NCBI GenBank assembly: GCA_003010405.1
Contig: PJLO01000001.1
Location: forward strand, 159,029-223,028
From: Acidobacteriota bacterium
GTDB lineage: Bacteria > Acidobacteriota > Terriglobia > Terriglobales > Acidobacteriaceae
DNA: 64,000 bases
Direction: 5' to 3'
Numbering within the stretch: position 1 is the first letter of the stretch; every line of letters begins with the position of its first letter. The translations under genes and the position numbers were made by a program. Positions 16,543 through 24,540 of this stretch are shown here, in pieces. The notes under the pieces were generated by a model. The model had not been told where the DNA came from. It saw nothing but the letters and a program-made list of their open reading frames with translations, and did no database searches.

Positions 16543-18357
16543 ATGCCTCCGATTCTCAACGCCCAATCTCTATCGAAAGCCTTCGGCGCTGAGCCGCTAT
16601 TTTGCAACGTTTCATTCACCGTCAATGAACGCGATCGCATTGCCCTCATCGGCCCCAACGGCTCAGGCAAGTCCACCCTCCTGCGCATTCTGGCCGGGTT
16701 AGTCGCGCCGGATACCGGGGAGGTAGCTCTTCGCAAGCGAACGACCCTCGCCTACGTGCCCCAGGAGTCGGTCTTTGCTCCTGGCCTCACGGTGAGGCAG
16801 GTGATTGAGACAGCCTTAAAGGGGTCTGAAGTCCCGCACCTCGAGCGCGATTCTCGCCTGCATGAAACTCTTGGTCGTGCTGGCTTTGAGGATTTCGAGG
16901 CAGAAGCACACGCGCTTTCCGGAGGCTGGTGCAAGCGCCTCGCCATCGCCGAAGCCCTCGTCACCGAGCCTGAAATTCTCCTCCTCGACGAACCCACGAA
17001 TCACCTCGACCTCGCCGGCATCGAATGGCTTGAGCAGCTTCTCCAGCAGGCGAGTTTTGCCTGCGTCCTGGTCTCTCACGACCGCTATTTCCTTGAAAAC
17101 GTAGCCAGCGAAACCGCCGAACTCGCTCGCGTCTACCCGGATGGCATCTTCCGCGTCGCCGGTAGCTACTCCCACTTTCTCGAAGTGAAAGAGGAATGGA
17201 TGCACGCTCAGGCGCGCCATCAGGAAGCGCTCGAAAATCGCGTGCGCATCGAAATAGAGTGGCTTCGCCGAGGACCCAGGGCTCGCCGCGGAAAATCCAA
17301 AGCTCGTATAGAAAGCGCCCACGAGCTCATCGGCGAACTCGGCGATCTTCGTTCGCGCAGCCGCACTGCCAGCACCGATATCGATTTCTCCGGCACCGAC
17401 CGCCAGACCAAGCGCCTTGTAGAAGTCGAGGGCCTGAGCTATGCCTACAATGATCGCCCGCTATTCAGTGGCCTGAACTTCGTTATCACGAATGGAATGC
17501 GCGTCGGCCTTGTCGGCCCCAACGGTAGTGGCAAAACCACGCTGCTGCGCATGATTCAGGGAGAACTCAAGCCCGGAGCCGGTACCGTTCGCACCGCCGA
17601 GCATCTCAAGATCGTCTACTTCGAGCAGCAGCGCCATCTCGACCCGGACCTCACCCTGCGCCGGGCTCTTGCTCCGGATTCCGATGCGGTCGTATTCCAG
17701 GATCGCGTCATACATGTAGCTGCCTGGGCTGACCGCTTTCTCTTCACCGGCGAGCAGCTCAATCAACCCGTCAGCCGGCTCAGCGGAGGAGAGCGCGCCC
17801 GCGTCTTGATTGCGCGTCTCATGTTGCAACCCGCCGACATTCTTCTCCTCGACGAGCCCACCAACGATCTCGATATCCCTACCCTCGAGGTCCTCGAAGA
17901 GACTCTCCTGGAATTCCGCGGCGCGTTAGTGCTGGTCACGCATGACCGATATCTTCTCGACCGTGTCTCCACAACAGTTCTGGGATTGGATGGCAACGGT
18001 AACGCCTCCAGCTTCGCTGATTACCTTCAGTGGGAGGAGTGGCGCGACCAGCAGGCGCGCAACCGGAAACGCGTTATCAGCGAATCTGCCCGGACGGAGA
18101 GCGCGCCGCCAGCGCCCGCCGCCGCGCCAGCCAAAAAGAAACTCTCCTACAATGAGGCGCGTGAATACGCCGTAATTGAGCAGCAGATCGCCGATGCCGA
18201 GTCCCGGCTTAGCGCTGCACAATCGGCGCTGAGCGACCCTGCCATTCAAATCGACGCTCCGAAATTGATTGCCGCCCAGTCCGAGCTCGAGCAAGCCGAA
18301 GCCGAGCTTGACCGCCTCCTTACCCGCTGGACAGAGTTGGAGGAGAAGCAGCAGTAA
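16543..18357 (+). CDS. uup: ABC-F family ATPase, Uup-like
   Basis: 604 aa with two soluble ABC domains and no membrane segment. Walker A GPNGSGKST occurs twice, signatures are LSGGWCKR and LSGGERAR, and Walker B is LLLDEPTNHLD and LLLDEPTNDLD. The interdomain linker is Arg-rich. A C-terminal coiled coil (LSYNEAREYAVIEQQIADAE onward) is typical of Uup. ABC-F proteins act on ribosomes or DNA structures; Uup affects precise transposon excision and ribosome function. Start ATG 16543 (MPPILNAQSL) fits homologues better than 16492. Confidence 0.88.
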   Translation: MPPILNAQSLSKAFGAEPLFCNVSFTVNERDRIALIGPNGSGKSTLLRILAGLVAPDTGEVALRKRTTLAYVPQESVFAPGLTVRQVIETALKGSEVPHLERDSRLHETLGRAGFEDFEAEAHALSGGWCKRLAIAEALVTEPEILLLDEPTNHLDLAGIEWLEQLLQQASFACVLVSHDRYFLENVASETAELARVYPDGIFRVAGSYSHFLEVKEEWMHAQARHQEALENRVRIEIEWLRRGPRARRGKSKARIESAHELIGELGDLRSRSRTASTDIDFSGTDRQTKRLVEVEGLSYAYNDRPLFSGLNFVITNGMRVGLVGPNGSGKTTLLRMIQGELKPGAGTVRTAEHLKIVYFEQQRHLDPDLTLRRALAPDSDAVVFQDRVIHVAAWADRFLFTGEQLNQPVSRLSGGERARVLIARLMLQPADILLLDEPTNDLDIPTLEVLEETLLEFRGALVLVTHDRYLLDRVSTTVLGLDGNGNASSFADYLQWEEWRDQQARNRKRVISESARTESAPPAPAAAPAKKKLSYNEAREYAVIEQQIADAESRLSAAQSALSDPAIQIDAPKLIAAQSELEQAEAELDRLLTRWTELEEKQQ

Positions 18358-18443
18358 CCGGACGGGATGCGATCACACATTTTTCCAGACACACTTCTCG
18401 TCTGCGTGTTTTATCCTCGTTGAGTCATCCAGGAGACTGTAAC

Positions 18444-18944
18444 GTGATCAGACGCGCTCTTACCGTCGTTCCCCTCATACTTCTCGCTTCAGTGTTTTCG
18501 CTCGCCGCACAGCAGTCCGAGATAGCCGATGAGAGTGAAGCCCAACAGCAGAAACATGAAGCACAGCAAGTGCCCAATGTCGCTGCCTTCGACGAGCGCG
18601 ACGCCGCCGAAGTCCTCGGCACAATTCGTGACGGTCTTGAAAGTCATACCCCCAGTCGTTTTCTCTCCGCATTCGATGCGGACAGGATGGATGGCTTTTT
18701 AAATTTTAAGGATCAAGTCCAGGCCTATTTCGCCCAAAATCAAAACATTCGCGTCAACTTTCGGATCATTCAGACTTCCGCGGAAAATAACCGCGGCTTC
18801 GTTCTTGCCGAGTTCCAATTGGAAAGCGAACCAAGCCGCGGAGGCAGTTTCTCCCGGCATCACGGTCAGCTGCGTTTCGAGCTTGAGCCCGGCAAGAAAG
18901 GCTGGAAGATCGTGAATCTCGATCCGCGGAGCTTCTTCTCCTGA
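18444..18944 (+). CDS. Predicted exported protein, unknown function
   Basis: 166 aa from GTG 18444, selected because CAGGAG precedes it by 8 nt and it begins a signal peptide (VIRRALTVVPLILLASVFSLAAQ). The mature protein contains a Gln/Glu-rich linker, a helical part (LGTIRDGLESHTPSRFLSAFD) and a beta part that looks like a nuclear-transport-factor-2-like fold (VLAEFQLESEP, KKGWKIVNLDPRSFFS). No catalytic motif is visible. Probable periplasmic location. Confidence 0.7.
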   Translation: MIRRALTVVPLILLASVFSLAAQQSEIADESEAQQQKHEAQQVPNVAAFDERDAAEVLGTIRDGLESHTPSRFLSAFDADRMDGFLNFKDQVQAYFAQNQNIRVNFRIIQTSAENNRGFVLAEFQLESEPSRGGSFSRHHGQLRFELEPGKKGWKIVNLDPRSFFS

Positions 18945-18977
18945 TGTTGGCTCCGGCATCGGACTTACAATATTTCC

Positions 18978-19415
18978 ATGTCTCGTCAGTATCCTTCGCG
19001 TCCTATCGTTGGTGTTGGTGCCGTCATTGTGTGCAACGGAGAGGTGCTCATAGCTCGCCGCGCAAACCCTCCGCTGCAGGGCCATTGGTCGATCCCGGGC
19101 GGAGCCGTCGAACTCGGAGAAAAGCTGCGCGATGGCGTAGCCCGCGAGGTTCTGGAGGAGACAGGACTGGAAGTGGAAGTCGGCCCCGTGCTGGATGTCT
19201 TCGATTCAATTTTCCCGGATGACGAGGGCCGCACAAAGTATCACTACGTTCTCATTGATTTTCTGTGCCACCCGCGTTCCGGAACCCTCATCGCGGCCTC
19301 CGATGCAAGCGAGGTGCGCTGGGCGCGGGCCGACGAACTTCCCGCACTCGGGATGAAGCAGGTAACAATCGATCTAATCCGGAAAGCGCTGGAACTCGAT
19401 TCCGCAAAGTCGTAA
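18978..19415 (+). CDS. NUDIX hydrolase
   Basis: 145 aa. A complete Nudix box runs from Gly42 to about residue 64 (G-x5-E48-x7-REVLEE-x-G), supplying Mg-binding glutamates for hydrolysis of a nucleoside diphosphate linked to X. The strand before it (PPLQGHWSIPGG) and EVRWARADELPAL after it match the ADP-ribose pyrophosphatase/MutT-like group. Substrate is unknown. A palindromic repeat of related sequence lies directly downstream. Confidence 0.9.
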   Translation: MSRQYPSRPIVGVGAVIVCNGEVLIARRANPPLQGHWSIPGGAVELGEKLRDGVAREVLEETGLEVEVGPVLDVFDSIFPDDEGRTKYHYVLIDFLCHPRSGTLIAASDASEVRWARADELPALGMKQVTIDLIRKALELDSAKS

Positions 19416-19450
19416 TTCACCAAAACAGGAAAGACTGCGATAGTTTGGTG

Positions 19451-19483
19451 CCCCGCATCCGCCTTCTGTTGGCGAATGCGGGG
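19451..19483. repeat. Palindromic repeat, copy 3 (variant arms)
   Basis: CCCCGCATCCGCC, TTCTGTT, GGCGAATGCGGGG. The loop is identical to copy 2 but the arms differ (GCATC for ACTCA), so a related subfamily. Confidence 0.75.
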
Positions 19484-19489
19484 AGGACG

Positions 19490-21178
19490 CTACGGTTGCA
19501 GCGTAATGGCAGCCTGCGACTGATTCTCTATCGTGTAGTACACCTTGTGCGTGGTCGCCGTAAAAGTGGTTGGCGCCGTGTCGAAAATCTGTATTCCTGG
19601 GTCGCTCCCAAAGAACGTAGACGAGCATTGCGCATCGAGCGAACCGGCCTGCCCAATCGCGGGAATTGCCAGCGCAGTGTTCGTATAGGTCGGCGGAGCG
19701 CTCGCATACTTTGATATCACCTTTGCGCAGCTAAGCTGCTTCGGACTTGCCAGGTAGATCATCTCTCCCGTTTCCATCGCATAGTTGGTTCCATCGCTGG
19801 CCACAATCGTGAATTTCACTTTCCCCCCTGCGGCCTCTCCGGTGGGAATATGTATGGAGAACAGATTCGCCGTAGGCACTGCTCCGGTCATCGCCTTTGG
19901 TTGCCCCGCGATCAGTAGCCGATCATTCACCGCGCTTGTGGTCGAGCTTTCCGTCTGCAGCTGCAGATTTCCCCCGGTAATTGTTCCGTTTCCATTCCCA
20001 GATGCGAGCACCAGGTTTCCGTCGGGCTGAGGTTGCGTGCCCGAAGTACCGGTTGAGGTTGCCGCAGAGGTCATCACGGTTCCATCCGGAAAAACGAAGC
20101 CGCCCGCGGTGCTGTGAACCGCTCCCGCAACCGTCAGCATCTGGTCGGGCGTGGTGGTTCCGATGCCTACGTTGCCGCCTATGTAGGCCCCATAATTATT
20201 AGCTCCCGAGGTGGAAGGGTTGATCCACAAACCGTAGGTATTGCTGATTTGCCCCGTGCCCGCCTTCAGTATGTATTCGCTGTACAATCCAACCGCCTTG
20301 CGAATGACATTGCCAGAGCCAGTATCGACTGTCCCGCCGCCCCCGTAATGAAAATACGCGTCCCAACCGCTGGACGGCTGAAGCGTGAGCTGCCCCATGT
20401 ATAAGCCAAAAGCATTGTTAGCGCTTGGCAGCGTTCCCCCCACGTTCAGCCGGACATTGGACAAAGGACCGATTCCAATGCCTCCAACATTGGTTAAAGA
20501 AAAGCTTCCTGCGACGGCGATGTTTGAGCCCGACTGAGAAATCACTGAATTTCCCAGATTACCCGACGTGTCCGTAAACACGGGCAGGTATCCCGCGGCA
20601 GCTCCAGAAACCGAAATCGCAGGAGTTGCTCTTGCGTTCAGTGTGAATACGGATGCAGATAGCGCCGCGGGTGCGTAGCTTGCGTTCGTGGAGTTTGCGC
20701 AAGCCGTTGTCTGAGAGTTTACAGTCGCATAAGCCGATGCGGGCTTCCCTCCCAGCATTTCTGAATCCACTGCATGGTGCGCGTATGGCACGCTCACGAG
20801 CAAGACGCGAGGCTGCTCGGCGGCTCCCGGCGAGTGTGTCAGCACCGCGAGCCAGCGTGCGTCGCCGCTCGAAAACAGCTCGGAAGGAATTCCCGTCGCG
20901 CTGGTTGCACCCAGTAATGCACTGAATCTGCCGTTTGCGTCAGTTGCGAGGTTCTGCGTCTCCTGCCAGAGTGGCACTCCGCCGCTTTGCTCTTCGTAGA
21001 TGGCGAAGGTGACGCCCGTTACTCCCGTTAGTGGTTGACCGGCAGCATCCAGCGCGCGACCGCTGAATCGAATCAGTCGCTGCCCGGCACTGGTAACCAT
21101 TTGCGCCGCCATGCTGACGCTAAGCAAAACGTAGAGAGCGGCAATACAGATCTTACGAGCAATTCTGTGAGTGCCCAA
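19490..21178 (-). CDS. Large exported repetitive protein, tail-fibre-like segment
   Basis: 562 aa from TTG 21178, preceded by AAAGGTG; an upstream TTG at 21217 is possible. Signal peptide (ICIAALYVLLSVSMAAQ). The N-terminal 40-150 region (RFSGRALDAAGQPLTGVTGVTFAIYEEQ) looks like a carboxypeptidase-regulatory-like beta domain. The centre is Ser/Gly/Ala/Asn-rich, and VGIGTTTPDQMLTVAGAVHS followed by GGFVFPDGTVMTSAA resembles phage tail-fibre and peptidase S74-associated stalks. No S74 chaperone domain follows. Probably an extracellular structural protein; function unknown. Confidence 0.75.
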   Translation of the reverse strand: MGTHRIARKICIAALYVLLSVSMAAQMVTSAGQRLIRFSGRALDAAGQPLTGVTGVTFAIYEEQSGGVPLWQETQNLATDANGRFSALLGATSATGIPSELFSSGDARWLAVLTHSPGAAEQPRVLLVSVPYAHHAVDSEMLGGKPASAYATVNSQTTACANSTNASYAPAALSASVFTLNARATPAISVSGAAAGYLPVFTDTSGNLGNSVISQSGSNIAVAGSFSLTNVGGIGIGPLSNVRLNVGGTLPSANNAFGLYMGQLTLQPSSGWDAYFHYGGGGTVDTGSGNVIRKAVGLYSEYILKAGTGQISNTYGLWINPSTSGANNYGAYIGGNVGIGTTTPDQMLTVAGAVHSTAGGFVFPDGTVMTSAATSTGTSGTQPQPDGNLVLASGNGNGTITGGNLQLQTESSTTSAVNDRLLIAGQPKAMTGAVPTANLFSIHIPTGEAAGGKVKFTIVASDGTNYAMETGEMIYLASPKQLSCAKVISKYASAPPTYTNTALAIPAIGQAGSLDAQCSSTFFGSDPGIQIFDTAPTTFTATTHKVYYTIENQSQAAITLQP

Positions 21179-21354
21179 CGAATGTACACCTTTAACGCAG
21201 CGACAGAGGCCAAGCAAAGTACGCTGGGCGCACGCGCCGCATTACCTGATCGCAAAAGTATTTGGCTTTATTGGGAAGACTACTATTGCTTTAAGAAATG
21301 TCAAGGCGGCGATACCGCTGCACAATGATTTTGCGGCTCGAAATGATGGCAGAA

Positions 21355-21390
21355 ATGAAAAGCGCCCCGCACTGTAGCAATGCGGAGCGC
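21355..21390 (-). terminator. Terminator of small transcription unit
   Basis: On the minus strand GCGCTCCGCA pairs with TGCGGGGCGC (one G-U), 9-nt loop, then TTTTC. It lies about 180 nt before the start of the large exported protein, so it could be a plain terminator or an attenuator. Confidence 0.8.
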
Positions 21391-21518
21391 CGGTAAGCTG
21401 TTTTGGTTTGGCCTGAGGCGGGCTCACTCCCTCCATACTGCGCAACCCAATCTGCGCGAGCTGTGGATGGAACGCACCCAGCGACAAACTCCAATAAGCC
21501 TCGAAGTCTGGCGAGTGG

Positions 21519-21538
21519 TTAGAGCGAAGCCGCCCTAA
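21519..21538 (-). other. Strong hairpin at the stop codon of the 20-codon ORF
   Basis: On the minus strand TTAGGGCG pairs with CGCTCTAA around a GCTT loop (one G-U pair); flanking GTGG/CCAC may extend it. The TAG stop of the small ORF sits in the 5' arm. Confidence 0.5.
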
Positions 21539-21597
21539 GCCTCAGCCACCTCACTGATCACGATTTGCCTGCTACATTCGCCTGAACTTTTTTCCAT
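21535..21597 (-). CDS. Small ORF (20 aa) with consensus RBS
   Basis: Encodes MEKSSGECSRQIVISEVAEA. AGGAGGTG stands 6 nt before ATG 21597, and a near-consensus sigma-70 promoter lies about 30-57 bp further upstream, so expression is well supported even though the peptide is unrecognised. It is too short to judge by codon use. The peptide could be a functional small protein, a leader peptide, or the 5' stub of a frameshifted gene: one frame downstream stays open with reasonable codon choice (SPDFEAYWSLSLGAF). Confidence 0.5.
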   Translation of the reverse strand: MEKSSGECSRQIVISEVAEA

Positions 21598-21602
21598 CGG
21601 AC

Positions 21603-21654
21603 CACCTCCTCTCCAGTGTAACGCCATCCTAGACTGTCGCTCGGGGGTTGTCAA
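21603..21654 (-). promoter_or_regulatory. Near-consensus sigma-70 promoter and Shine-Dalgarno
   Basis: Minus strand: TTGACA (21654-21649), 17-nt spacer, TAGGAT (21631-21626), then GGAGAGGAGGTG (to 21603). The -35 is perfect and the -10 matches 4 of 6. It is among the best sigma-70 promoters I see in the window. Confidence 0.75.
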
Positions 21655-21722
21655 ATTGTAAATAGATCCAAACTGGATAGTGGCAGAAGAGTAAATCCAG
21701 AGACAAACAATCAGCAGTACAG

Positions 21723-22349
21723 TCAGTCGTTCTCGGTTTCCGGGTTCCAGATGTAGGCTCCGTTTTGCGGGAGTCCGATGTGCTTCAGCAGGCGATAGAC
21801 AAACTGGCGCGTCATCTCTTCAACCGAGTCAGGCTGAATGTAAAAGGCGGGGATCAGCGGATAGATGGTTGCGCCCGCCTCGGCTGCCGTCGACATGTTA
21901 CGCAGGTGTATCCGGTTCAGCGGTGTTTCACGCACGCAGAGAATCAGCGGAATGCGCTCTTTCAAGCTGACATCGGCCGCGCGCTCGATCAGCGTGGAAG
22001 CCAGTCCCAATGCGATCTTCGCCAATGTCCCCATTGAGCAGGGAAGTACGATCATCGCGTCGGTTGGATAGGAGCCGCTGGCGATGTTGGCGCCGATGTC
22101 CTGATTATTGTGCAGCCGTGTTTTGCGCGGCTCGCAACCGATCAGTTGACGCAGCAACTCACTGCGCCCGTCAATGCCGAGTTCTTCGGCCATTACCCGC
22201 AAACCGCCGTGGCTGCAAACGAAGTTGATGCAGCCTACGCGCTCATCGGCTTCTAGCGCGCGCAGCATTTCCCGCGCGAACCTGGAGCCGCTGGCACCTG
22301 TGACAGCGAGTGTTATCGTGCGTTTTTCGTTGTTATCTTCGCGGGGCAT
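21723..22349 (-). CDS. ubiX: Flavin prenyltransferase UbiX
   Basis: 208 aa. UbiX joins dimethylallyl phosphate to FMN, making the prenyl-FMN cofactor for UbiD-type decarboxylases. The flavoprotein N-terminus LAVTGASGSRFAREML, the CSMGTLAKIALGLA segment, ERIPLILCVRETPLNRIH and the C-terminal KHIGLP are all diagnostic. ATG 22349 is preferred to 22385. No ubiD in view. Head-to-head with larB. Confidence 0.92.
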   Translation of the reverse strand: MPREDNNEKRTITLAVTGASGSRFAREMLRALEADERVGCINFVCSHGGLRVMAEELGIDGRSELLRQLIGCEPRKTRLHNNQDIGANIASGSYPTDAMIVLPCSMGTLAKIALGLASTLIERAADVSLKERIPLILCVRETPLNRIHLRNMSTAAEAGATIYPLIPAFYIQPDSVEEMTRQFVYRLLKHIGLPQNGAYIWNPETEND

Positions 22350-22428
22350 GAACCCTAGCCTAGTGCTTTGGCAGCGCGGCGGCAAGTCTGACGCGTCTTC
22401 AACGTTTGGCTAGTGATAGGCTAGAAAG

Positions 22429-23175
22429 GTGGATGCAAATCGATTGAAGGCACTGCTGGAGCAGGTGCGCGCCGGAGCGGTCACTCCGGATGATGCGCTC
22501 GAGCAGATCAATACTCTCCCTTTTGAAGAGCTCGGCTTCGCCAAGGTGGACCACCATCGTGCAGTTCGCGTTGGCGTGCCCGAGGTGATCTTCGGACCGG
22601 GGAAAGCTCCCGAACACTTCCTTGAGATCTTTACGCGCCTTGCCGAGCGCGGCAACAATGTGTTGGCTACGCGGGGCAGCGAAGAACAGGTAGCGCTGAC
22701 CCTCGCACGATTTCACATGGCAGAGCACAATCAGCTGGCGCGGACGCTTGTGCTGCGGCAGAACCGCGAAAAACTGGGCAAGGGGATAATTGGCATTATT
22801 TCAGCCGGAACCAGCGATATTCCCGTGGCAGAAGAGGCGGCAGTTACCGCCGATGTGATGGGAAACGATATCACGCGTCTTTTCGATGTCGGTGTGGCCG
22901 GACTGCATCGCCTGCTCTCACACAGCAAGGAACTGCGACAGGCGCGCGTGCTGGTGGTATGCGCTGGCATGGAGGGCGCGCTTCCAAGTGTGGTGGGCGG
23001 ACTTGTGGCCGTACCCGTGATTGCCGTTCCGACCAGTGTGGGGTATGGCGCGGCTTTCGGTGGAATAGCGGCATTGCTGGGCATGATCAACTCCTGCGCG
23101 TCCAACGTATCTGTGGTGAACATCGACAACGGTTTCGGCGCGGCCTACGTTGCATCACTCATAAACCGGATTTAG
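22429..23175 (+). CDS. larB: Nickel-pincer cofactor biosynthesis protein LarB
   Basis: 248 aa, GTG start. LarB carboxylates the pyridine ring of nicotinic acid adenine dinucleotide and hydrolyses it, first step to the nickel pincer nucleotide. The C-terminal half has the AIR-carboxylase-like fold: ISAGTSDIPVAEEAA, VVCAGMEGALPSVVGGL, PTSVGYGAAFGG and a conserved VNIDNGFGAAY end. The LarC, LarE or LarA partners are not in the window, so they must be elsewhere or absent. Confidence 0.9.
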   Translation: MDANRLKALLEQVRAGAVTPDDALEQINTLPFEELGFAKVDHHRAVRVGVPEVIFGPGKAPEHFLEIFTRLAERGNNVLATRGSEEQVALTLARFHMAEHNQLARTLVLRQNREKLGKGIIGIISAGTSDIPVAEEAAVTADVMGNDITRLFDVGVAGLHRLLSHSKELRQARVLVVCAGMEGALPSVVGGLVAVPVIAVPTSVGYGAAFGGIAALLGMINSCASNVSVVNIDNGFGAAYVASLINRI

Positions 23176-23224
23176 CCGAGTGCCAGGGGGGCATGTCGCC
23201 CGACGAAACATAACCAGTGCGGTT

Positions 23225-23248
23225 GCCCCGCGCGTGACGGCGCGGGGC
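23225..23248. terminator. GC-rich hairpin between convergent larB and pfk
   Basis: A perfect 9-bp stem GCCCCGCGC / GCGCGGGGC with a 6-nt loop. There is no T-run on either side, so termination without accessory factors is uncertain; it may be a repeat relic. Confidence 0.45.
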
Positions 23249-23272
23249 GACTTCCGATGAGATGTCCTGAAC

Positions 23273-24475
23273 TTAGTCGCTCGTCATGATGAAGAGCGGT
23301 TTCATGTGGAAGCTTTTATATTGGGGGCGCAGACGCTCGATATTGTACTGTTCCTGCACATTGACCACTTTCTTGCTGCCGGTCACGCAGTCAATGGGCA
23401 CATCGTCGTAACGTCCGTTTTTCAAGACCACCAGCCTGCCATGAACTCTCCGCAGTATGAGATCCAGCGCAAGATTGCCGTAAGCCATTGGCACAATTGA
23501 ATCAATTGCGTCCGGGTCGCCGCCGCGCACAAGATAGCCAAGCTTCTGATTGATTACGTCGACGGTTTTTCCGTCATTGTACTTTGGCGAAATCTCCTTC
23601 AGCTTTTCCGATACCAGGTCACCGATGCCGCCCAGTTTCTTGTGTCCGTACGCGTCAGTCGTGTCGCGCAAGTAAACCATCTCTCCGCCCTCAAACATTG
23701 CGCCTTCGCTGACCAGGACTACGGAATACTTACTCGGATTGCGCCTCCGGTCATAGCTGAGCAGGTCGGTCAGCTGGTCTATGTGAAACTTGTGTTCCGG
23801 TATAACGCAGCGGTTTGCCGCGCCCGCCATGGTGGGAAGCATCGCGGTGAAGCCCGCATATCGCCCGAAGACCTCCAGCACCAGGAAGCGTTCGTGCGAT
23901 CCGGCAGAGGTGCGCAGGGAGTTCGTCATCTGGATCGTACGCGTCACGCAGGTGCTGAATCCGATGCAGTAATCCGTGCCAGGCACGTCGTTGTCCATTG
24001 TCTTCGGAATTGCGATTACTTTCGAGCCTTCCTGGTAAAGGCGAACGCCGTAGCTCAGCGTGTCATCGCCGCCAATGGGAATCATGTAATCGATGCCCAG
24101 CCAGGACAGATTTTGCAGCACTTCGGGCGTCAGGTCATTAACTTCCTGGTTGTACTTGTCCTGAAGGTGCACAGGAACATCGATCTTGCGGACCTTCCCG
24201 GGGTTTGTGCGTGAGGTATGCAAAAATGTGCCGCCAGTTCGCCCGGCGCGGTTCACGAGCTCTTCGGTAAGAACCTCAAAGTTTCTAGTGTTGTCATAAT
24301 CTTTTTCGCGGACGATATCGATCAACCCGGCCCATCCGCGACGAATTCCGATCACCTGATAGCCCTCGCGCAGTGCGCGGACGGTGACGGCGCGAATCGC
24401 CGGATTAAGGCCAGGCACGTCGCCGCCACCGGTCAGAATCCCAAGAACACCCTTGCCCGATTTCCCGTTCGGCAT
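23273..24475 (-). CDS. 6-phosphofructokinase, probably pyrophosphate-dependent
   Basis: 400 aa from ATG 24475 (GGGGG 6 nt upstream; ATG 24481 also possible). PFK family: GILTGGGDVPGLN, IGGDDTLSYG, IPKTMDNDVPGTD and EVFGRYAGFTAML. Positions that are Gly in ATP-PFKs are Asp (GGDD) and Lys (PKT) here, a pattern known from PPi-dependent enzymes, where they block ATP and bind pyrophosphate. A reversible PPi-PFK can work in glycolysis and gluconeogenesis. It lies 65 bp after glgP and is probably co-transcribed, linking glycogen release to hexose phosphate metabolism. Confidence 0.9.
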   Translation of the reverse strand: MPNGKSGKGVLGILTGGGDVPGLNPAIRAVTVRALREGYQVIGIRRGWAGLIDIVREKDYDNTRNFEVLTEELVNRAGRTGGTFLHTSRTNPGKVRKIDVPVHLQDKYNQEVNDLTPEVLQNLSWLGIDYMIPIGGDDTLSYGVRLYQEGSKVIAIPKTMDNDVPGTDYCIGFSTCVTRTIQMTNSLRTSAGSHERFLVLEVFGRYAGFTAMLPTMAGAANRCVIPEHKFHIDQLTDLLSYDRRRNPSKYSVVLVSEGAMFEGGEMVYLRDTTDAYGHKKLGGIGDLVSEKLKEISPKYNDGKTVDVINQKLGYLVRGGDPDAIDSIVPMAYGNLALDLILRRVHGRLVVLKNGRYDDVPIDCVTGSKKVVNVQEQYNIERLRPQYKSFHMKPLFIMTSD

Positions 24476-24540
24476 TTTCATCCCCCTTTTGTCAATGGGA
24501 GACAATAACACAAGGCGGCCGTTACAGCGTACTTTCAGGG

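Noticed and set aside
21535-21610. PQQ precursor peptide, tmRNA, 4.5S RNA or RNase P RNA at the small unit
   Set aside because: Length class is compatible for some, but conserved sequence boxes of these RNAs and the Glu/Tyr pair of PqqA are absent.
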